A DNA stretch of 37,578 nucleotides from an uncultured Eubacteriales bacterium (GTDB taxonomy: Bacteria; Bacillota; Clostridia; Oscillospirales; Oscillospiraceae). The stretch covers positions 1-37,578 of the forward strand of contig UQXG01000004.1 in NCBI GenBank assembly GCA_900544945.1, given 5' to 3'. The position numbers and the translations under genes were made by a program. Below are positions 32,997 through 37,578 of this stretch, piece after piece. A model generated the notes under the pieces. It was not told the origin of the DNA and did no database searches. It saw nothing but the letters and a program-made list of their open reading frames with translations. Each line of letters begins with the position of its first letter. The first letter of the stretch is position 1.

Positions 32997-33120
32997 GTCA
33001 TTGCGAACCAGTGCCGCAGCACTGGTGTGGCAATCCCCCGGTCATTCCGAGAACTGCCATATGTCGTGTCACTGGCGTGGCCCTTTCCAAGGATTCCCTC
33101 CGGTCACAATCCCCCGGTCT
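32997..33120. repeat. Palindromic composite repeat, copy F
   Basis: GTCATTGCGAACCAGTGC-cgca-GCACTGGTGTGGCAATCCCCCGG (32997-33041), then CACTGGCGTGGCCCTTTCC and the ggattccctccggtcacaat block (33070-33112) shared with copies A, B and E. No ORF. Confidence 0.85.
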
Positions 33121-33156
33121 TTTCGAGAACCTTCGAAATAACACTCCTCACCCACA

Positions 33157-33188
33157 AACGGCTCCCCAATTGGGGAGCCGTTTTCATC
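33157..33188 (+). terminator. Terminator ending the branched-chain amino acid/DUF815 unit
   Basis: AACGGCTCCCCAA (33157-33169) pairs with TTGGGGAGCCGTT (33170-33182), a 26-nt perfect palindrome, with TTTTC running on at 33181-33185. It precedes the typA promoter. Confidence 0.9.
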
Positions 33189-33227
33189 CCTTTCCCAACT
33201 TTTTCTTCGTAATTTTTACCAAATATC

Positions 33228-33256
33228 TTGCAATCTATTTGTTGAAGTGCTATAAT
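33228..33256 (+). promoter_or_regulatory. Sigma-A promoter of typA
   Basis: TTGCAA (33228-33233), a 17-nt spacer and TATAAT (33251-33256). The ATG is 50 nt past the -10, with AAAGGAG 9 nt before it. Confidence 0.88.
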
Positions 33257-33305
33257 GCAAAATTGAAAGTTTGTGTCAAGTTACTTCAAAAAGGAGATAT
33301 TTTAT

Positions 33306-35141
33306 ATGGTTTCTCAGGACAAAATCCGTAATATTGCCATCATTGCCCACGTTGACCATGGCAAAACCACCCTGGTAGACGAAATGCTCAAGCAGGGCGG
33401 CATCTACCGGGAGAATCAGGCCACCGTGGAGCGGGTCATGGACTCCGGCGACCTGGAGCGGGAGCGTGGCATCACCATTCTGGCTAAGAACACCTCCGTC
33501 CACTACAAGGACTACAAGATCAACATCGTGGACACTCCGGGTCACGCCGATTTCAGCGGCGAGGTGGAGCGGATCCTGAAGATGGTCAACGGCGTTATCC
33601 TGCTGGTGGATGCCGCCGAAGGCCCCATGCCCCAGACCCGGTTCGTCCTTCAGAAGGCTCTGGAGCTGGGTCACAAGGTCATCGTGGCCGTGAACAAGAT
33701 CGATAAGCCCGATGCCCGTGTCCATGAGGTCATGGACGAGGTTCTGGAGCTGCTGCTGGAGCTGGACGCCACCGATGAGCAGTTCAATTCCCCCACGATC
33801 TTCTGCTCCGGCCGTCAGGGCACCGCTTCCTACGGCCCCGATGAAGTGGGCACCGACCTGACCCCCCTGTTTGAAACCATCGTCAACTATATCCCCGCCC
33901 CCGGCGGCGACGATACCGCCCCCCTGCAGCTGCTGGTTTCCTCCATCGACTACAATGAATATGTAGGCCGGATCGCCGTGGGTCGTGTGGAGCGGGGTAC
34001 CATTAAGGTCAACCAGGAAGTCACCATCTGCGACTACCACGATCCCGAGGTCAAGCAGCGGGGCAAGGTGGTTGCCCTGTATGAGTTCGACGGCCTGGCC
34101 AAGAACCCCATTCCCGAAGCCCACGCCGGCGAAATCGTCGCCCTGTCCGGCATGGCGGACATCACCATCGGCCGCACCCTGTGTGCCCCGGACTGTGTGG
34201 AGCCTCTGCCCTTCGTGAAGATTTCCGACCCCACCATTGAAATGACCTTCGCCGTCAACGATTCTCCCTTCGCCGGCAAGGAGGGCAAGTTCGTCACCTC
34301 CCGGAACCTCCGGGATCGGCTGGAAAAGGAGCTTCTCAAGGACGTGTCCCTGCACGTCAGCGAGCAGGGCACCGATGCCTTCAACGTAGCCGGCCGTGGC
34401 GAAATGCACCTTAGCATCCTCATGGAGACCATGCGCCGGGAGGGCTACGAGTTCTCCGTGTCCACCCCCCGTGTGCTAACCAAGACCATTGACGGCAAGC
34501 TCTGCGAGCCCATCGAGCGGATGGTCGCCGACGTGCCGGAGGAGTGCATGGGCTCCGTCATCGAGAAAATGGGTCGCCGGAAGGGTGATCTTCTGGGCAT
34601 GACCCCCATGGGCAGCCGCTACCGTCTGGAGTTCCTGGTTCCCTCCCGGGGTCTGTTCGGCTACCGGAACGAGTTCCTGACGGACACCCGTGGCGAGGGC
34701 ATCATGTCCTCCGTGCTGGATTCCTACGCCCCCATGAAGGGCGAGATTGAGCGCCGTCAGGTGGGCTCCCTCATCGCCTTTGAGACCGGCGAGGCCGTGA
34801 CCTACGGTCTGGCCGCCGCCCAGGAGCGGGGCGCCCTGTTCATCGGCCCCGGCACTCCCGTCTACGCCGGCATGGTGGTAGGCGTATGCAGCCGGAACGA
34901 GGACATGACCGTCAACGTCTGCAAGCGCAAGCAGCTGACCAACATGCGTGCCGCCGGTTCCGATGAGGCCACCCGGCTCACGCCCCCCAAGATCATGTCC
35001 CTGGAGCAGTGCCTGGAATTCCTGGCCGACGACGAGCTGCTGGAATGCACCCCCAAGAGCCTGCGGATCCGCAAGCGGGAGCTGGATCACAGCATCCGTA
35101 TGCGCAACCTGATGAAAAAACGCGCTCAGGAGCAGGGCTAA
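33306..35141 (+). CDS. typA: Translational GTPase TypA/BipA
   Basis: 611 residues. A ribosome-associated GTPase of the EF-G superfamily linked to stress, cold growth and 50S assembly. Canonical G motifs: AHVDHGKTTL (G1), ERERGITI (G2), DTPGHADF with the catalytic His (G3), NKIDKPDA (G4). The C-terminal domain has RRKGDLLGM and the TypA-specific VPSRGLFGYRNEFLTDTRGEG. It ends in a basic tail. The frame is open 11 codons upstream, but the ATG at 33306 has the ribosome site. capA follows after 5 nt. Confidence 0.96.
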   Translation: MVSQDKIRNIAIIAHVDHGKTTLVDEMLKQGGIYRENQATVERVMDSGDLERERGITILAKNTSVHYKDYKINIVDTPGHADFSGEVERILKMVNGVILLVDAAEGPMPQTRFVLQKALELGHKVIVAVNKIDKPDARVHEVMDEVLELLLELDATDEQFNSPTIFCSGRQGTASYGPDEVGTDLTPLFETIVNYIPAPGGDDTAPLQLLVSSIDYNEYVGRIAVGRVERGTIKVNQEVTICDYHDPEVKQRGKVVALYEFDGLAKNPIPEAHAGEIVALSGMADITIGRTLCAPDCVEPLPFVKISDPTIEMTFAVNDSPFAGKEGKFVTSRNLRDRLEKELLKDVSLHVSEQGTDAFNVAGRGEMHLSILMETMRREGYEFSVSTPRVLTKTIDGKLCEPIERMVADVPEECMGSVIEKMGRRKGDLLGMTPMGSRYRLEFLVPSRGLFGYRNEFLTDTRGEGIMSSVLDSYAPMKGEIERRQVGSLIAFETGEAVTYGLAAAQERGALFIGPGTPVYAGMVVGVCSRNEDMTVNVCKRKQLTNMRAAGSDEATRLTPPKIMSLEQCLEFLADDELLECTPKSLRIRKRELDHSIRMRNLMKKRAQEQG

Positions 35142-35146
35142 AAATC

Positions 35147-36247
35147 ATGAATACACGCCTTTGGGCACTGCTGTTGGCTTTTGCCCTGTGCCTGAGCGGC
35201 TGCGCCCAGGCCACCCCGGAGGCTCCTGCCTCCGAGGCGATTTCCGAAACCTTCCAGCCAGTAGCTGTGACAGAAGCCCCGACAACCTCCGAGTCTACTG
35301 TTTCTCTGCCCCAGCCGGTGACCACCCTTCTGACCTTCGTGGGCGACTGCACCCTGGGTGCCAACCCCAGCAATTACTATGCGGGCAGCGGCTTCATCCA
35401 GACCATCGGTGAAAATTACGACTACCCCTTCCGGAACGTAGCCGTCTATTTTCAGAACGACAACGCCACCCTCGCCAATCTGGAAGGCCCCCTGACCGAC
35501 TCCGGCAACCCGGCGGACAAAACCCACACCTTCCGGGGCCCCACGGCCTACAGCCAGATTCTTACGGAGGGTTCCGTGGACATCGTGACCCTGGCTAACA
35601 ACCACACCCTGGACTATGGCCAAACCGGCTATGATTCCACGGTAAAAACCCTAAAAGAAGCGAATGTTCCCTTTGTGGAGCGGGACGGCACCTGTCTCGT
35701 CAGCCTGAACACCGGCCTGAAAGTCGGCCTGTACGGCATGGTCTACTATGATCTCAACCGGCAGGCCATGGAAGATGGCATCTCTGACCTTAAATCCCAG
35801 GGAGCCGACCTGATTGTCGTGGCCCCCCACTGGGGCGTGGAGGGCAGCTACCGTCCCACCCAGGAGCAGATGGATCTGGCCCACGCTGCCATTGACGCGG
35901 GAGCGGATATCGTCTGGGGCAGCCATCCCCATGTGCTCCAGCCCATTGAGGAGTATAAGGACGGTCTGATCCTCTATTCCATGGGCAACTTCTGCTTCGG
36001 CGGCAACGGTGCCCCAGAGGATTTGGACACGGTGCTCATCCAGCAGGAGGTCGTAAAAACCCCGGATGGCCGGGTAAGCCTGGGAAAGCGGAAGGTTGTC
36101 CCCTGCTCCATCGGCTCCGCGCCCGGGAAGAACAACTATCAGCCCACCCCTTTGGATGTGGATTCCGAGGGCTACGACCGGGTGCTCCGGAAGCTGGAGG
36201 GCACCTTCTCCGGCCCCAATCTAAAAATCCGCAAAATTGGGAAATAA
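35147..36247 (+). CDS. CapA-family (PGA-cap-type) lipoprotein
   Basis: 366 residues. Signal peptide with lipobox LSGC, Cys19 the expected lipid anchor, then a Thr/Ser/Pro-rich linker to about 60. The metallophosphatase-like CapA domain runs from about 62: FVGDCTLGAN, TLANLEGPLTD, VTLANNHTLDYG, VVAPHWGVEGSY, VWGSHPHVLQPIE. CapA proteins were first known from poly-gamma-glutamate capsule loci, but most family members in Firmicutes are of unknown substrate. It lies 5 nt past typA and has only a weak ribosome site (GGG), so coupled expression is likely. No other capsule genes are near. Confidence 0.9.
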   Translation: MNTRLWALLLAFALCLSGCAQATPEAPASEAISETFQPVAVTEAPTTSESTVSLPQPVTTLLTFVGDCTLGANPSNYYAGSGFIQTIGENYDYPFRNVAVYFQNDNATLANLEGPLTDSGNPADKTHTFRGPTAYSQILTEGSVDIVTLANNHTLDYGQTGYDSTVKTLKEANVPFVERDGTCLVSLNTGLKVGLYGMVYYDLNRQAMEDGISDLKSQGADLIVVAPHWGVEGSYRPTQEQMDLAHAAIDAGADIVWGSHPHVLQPIEEYKDGLILYSMGNFCFGGNGAPEDLDTVLIQQEVVKTPDGRVSLGKRKVVPCSIGSAPGKNNYQPTPLDVDSEGYDRVLRKLEGTFSGPNLKIRKIGK

Positions 36248-36250
36248 ATA

Positions 36251-36279
36251 TTGACCAAACCGTGTTTTTCGGTTATAAT
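36251..36279 (+). promoter_or_regulatory. Sigma-A promoter of rpmH
   Basis: TTGACC (36251-36256), a 17-nt spacer and TATAAT (36274-36279). The 5' leader is about 88 nt. AGGAGGTG (36358-36365) precedes the ATG by 8 nt. No DnaA boxes were noticed here, although in many Firmicutes dnaA lies next to rpmH. Confidence 0.88.
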
Positions 36280-36373
36280 GGTCAGGCGTGACTATGAAGG
36301 TCACAAAATTCGTGTTGCTGCGGTCAAATCTGACTGTTGAGCATATTGATTTTTGACAGGAGGTGTAAGTGTT

Positions 36374-36508
36374 ATGAAGCGTACCTATCAGCCCAGCCGT
36401 CGTCACCGTTCCAAGGTTCATGGTTTCCGCCAGAGAATGGCTACTTCCAACGGCCGTAAGGTTCTGGCCCGCCGTCGTGCGAAGGGCCGCAAGGTTCTGT
36501 CCGCCTGA
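36374..36508 (+). CDS. rpmH: 50S ribosomal protein L34
   Basis: 44 residues, very basic: starts MKRTYQPSRRHRSKVHGFR and ends GRKVLSA. Full normal length. Strong promoter and ribosome site upstream. It forms the usual pair with rnpA, though a long spacer (36509-36905) separates them here. Confidence 0.98.
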   Translation: MKRTYQPSRRHRSKVHGFRQRMATSNGRKVLARRRAKGRKVLSA

Positions 36509-36568
36509 TGCGCCTGTCCGTAGGTCGAAACAAACGGAATATGCGCCTAAGAGCGAAACGGGAGCTAC

Positions 36569-36607
36569 AGCGGGGTGAATGACGCATTCGCCCCGCTCCC
36601 TTTTTAT
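36569..36607 (+). terminator. Strong terminator after rpmH
   Basis: AGCGGGGTGAAT (36569-36580) pairs with ATTCGCCCCGCT (36586-36597) over 12 positions with one G-U, then CCCTTTTTAT. It should end most rpmH transcripts and lower rnpA read-through, balancing abundant L34 against scarce RNase P protein (inference). Confidence 0.88.
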
Positions 36608-36905
36608 AGGGGGAAGCCCCAGATAAAACCGCCTGCGGCCGAGCAGCGGATCTTTCGTCCTCAGCCTTCGGTTTGAAAAACGGGCAATATAGCGCAGCCG
36701 TTGCCGGCACAAGCCGGCTTACGGATACGGCATACCCCTTGCGGGTACACAAAGTATTCCCTCGTTTTCCAAACCTTGCCTGAGAACAAAATCTCTCGCT
36801 GTCGGCTCTTGTCGATTTCATCCGGTGCTTCCCTGATGGCCACCTTAAAGTCGGTCAGAAAATCGTATCTCCTTCAAATTCGCTCCCGCGTATGAGGATA
36901 ATTCC
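36608..36905. other. Unexplained spacer between rpmH and rnpA
   Basis: About 300 nt with no recognised gene. It contains GCCGGC-acaa-GCCGGC and other short palindromes. Open frames cross it on both strands, including a 60-codon minus frame starting with GTG (36843-36661) without a clear ribosome site. No promoter for rnpA was firmly seen. It may be a repeat, an untranslated leader or an RNA I do not recognise. Confidence 0.5.
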
Positions 36906-37253
36906 ATGAAGTATTCCACAAGCTTAAAACTCAATCATGTTTTTCGCCGGCTGTACCACACCTCCGGCTTTGGGGACGGCTTCCTCGTGCTTTACGCCCG
37001 GAAGAACCGGACTCCAGGCAATCGGGTGGGGATTACCGTGAGCAAGAAGCTAGGCAAGGCTCATATGCGCAACCGCACCCGCCGCCGTCTCCGGGAAATC
37101 TACCGCCTCCATGAGGCTCTGTTTTCCCCGGGCTGGGATATCGTGGTGGTTGCCCGGTCGAAAGCCGTGGACGCGCCCTTTTCGCTTTTGACCCATAGCT
37201 ATCTGGCTCTGGCGAAAAAAGCCGGAATTCTTCAGGAAGGCACGGAACTATGA
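36906..37253 (+). CDS. rnpA: Ribonuclease P protein component
   Basis: 115 residues. Basic protein cofactor of the RNase P ribozyme that trims tRNA 5' ends. The hallmark helix KAHMRNRTRRRLREIYR is at about residues 52-68, preceded by RVGITVSKKLG. Normal length. AGGA lies 8 nt before the ATG. Its end overlaps yidD by 4 bp. Confidence 0.96.
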   Translation: MKYSTSLKLNHVFRRLYHTSGFGDGFLVLYARKNRTPGNRVGITVSKKLGKAHMRNRTRRRLREIYRLHEALFSPGWDIVVVARSKAVDAPFSLLTHSYLALAKKAGILQEGTEL

Positions 37254-37462
37254 AACATGTGCTTCTTTCCCTCATTTCCTTCTATCAGCGCAATATTTCC
37301 CCCTATTTTCCGGCCCGGTGCCGGTTCCGGCCTACCTGCAGTGTCTACGCCCTGGAAGCAATTGGCAAGTATGGGGCATGGAAGGGCGGCTTGCTCGCCC
37401 TGCGGCGCTTTCTGCGCTGCAATCCCTTCTATCACGGGGATATCTATGATCCAGTCCCTTGA
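37250..37462 (+). CDS. yidD: Membrane protein insertion efficiency factor YidD
   Basis: 70 residues. A small membrane-peripheral protein that helps YidC-dependent insertion. Family marks: YQRNISPYFPARCRFRPTCSVYALEAI and GGLLALRRFLRCNPFYHGDIYDPVP with the conserved cysteines. Overlaps rnpA by 4 bp, as usual. yidC would be expected to follow outside the window. Confidence 0.95.
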   Translation: MKHVLLSLISFYQRNISPYFPARCRFRPTCSVYALEAIGKYGAWKGGLLALRRFLRCNPFYHGDIYDPVP

Positions 37463-37491
37463 CTGCGTTTCCCACAACTTTAATACTATTT

Positions 37492-37524
37492 CTTAAGTAA
37501 AATGATTTCATCATTTTACTTAAG
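37492..37524. other. Perfect 15-bp AT-rich palindrome after yidD
   Basis: CTTAAGTAAAATGAT (37492-37506), loop TTC, ATCATTTTACTTAAG (37510-37524). It lies 29 nt after the yidD stop. A TTGACT at 37563 may be the -35 of a promoter running off the window. It could be an operator, a terminator or a repeat. Confidence 0.8.
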
Positions 37525-37578
37525 CCGTATCACGGCAGACCGCCTGGGCGGCGGTAAGAAATGTATTGACTTCGTTTT

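Noticed and set aside
198..33120. CRISPR array
   Set aside because: The repeats are scattered kilobases apart and not regularly spaced, and there are no cas genes.
36248..36373. Replication origin beside rpmH
   Set aside because: No DnaA box clusters (TTATCCACA-like) and no dnaA; the gene on this side is a CapA-like lipoprotein on the same strand.

Overview
The window looks like chromosome from a high-GC, spore-forming Firmicute, most likely an Oscillospirales/Oscillospiraceae-type gut clostridium. The evidence is a clostridial histidine operon of the hisZ/short-hisG type, a spoIIQ-like sporulation gene with a sigma-F-like promoter, a T-box riboswitch, Gram-positive Shine-Dalgarno sites and an rpmH-rnpA-yidD cluster. 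Genus cannot be fixed from the sequence alone.

Layout: (1) 1-490 has no convincing gene and is mostly a palindromic repeat. (2) 491-8112 (minus) is a ten-gene operon hisR-hisZ-hisG-hisD-hisC-hisB-hisH-hisA-hisF-hisIE, almost all joined by 4-bp ATGA overlaps, read from a clear promoter overlapped by an inverted repeat. (3) 8267-8944 is spoIIQ-like. (4) 9227-11287 is an EF-G-2 type GTPase. (5) 11648-12658 (minus) is ilvE. (6) 12836-19326 (minus) is a compact nine-gene phage-type packaging and capsid module with all frames open and its own terminator, but no integrase, replication, tape-measure, fibre or lysis genes. (7) 19498-19851 is an orphan Hpt protein. (8) 20289-33182 is a consensus promoter, T-box leader and branched-chain amino acid cluster ilvA-leuA-leuC-leuD-leuB-ilvB-ilvN-ilvC-ilvD, followed by a DUF815 AAA ATPase. 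(9) 33306-36247 is typA/bipA and a CapA-like lipoprotein. (10) 36374-37462 is rpmH, an unusually long spacer, rnpA and yidD.

Together the genes encode histidine synthesis from PRPP/ATP (no histidinol-phosphate phosphatase is seen here) and a complete isoleucine/valine/leucine pathway, with ilvE as a separate unit. The gaps between operons carry several copies of short palindromic repeats. One of their internal hairpins shows compensatory base changes between copies, and one repeat block lies inside the phage module. The phage module is the best candidate for something undescribed, either a decaying prophage or a domesticated capsid/packaging system; the sequence alone cannot decide between them.
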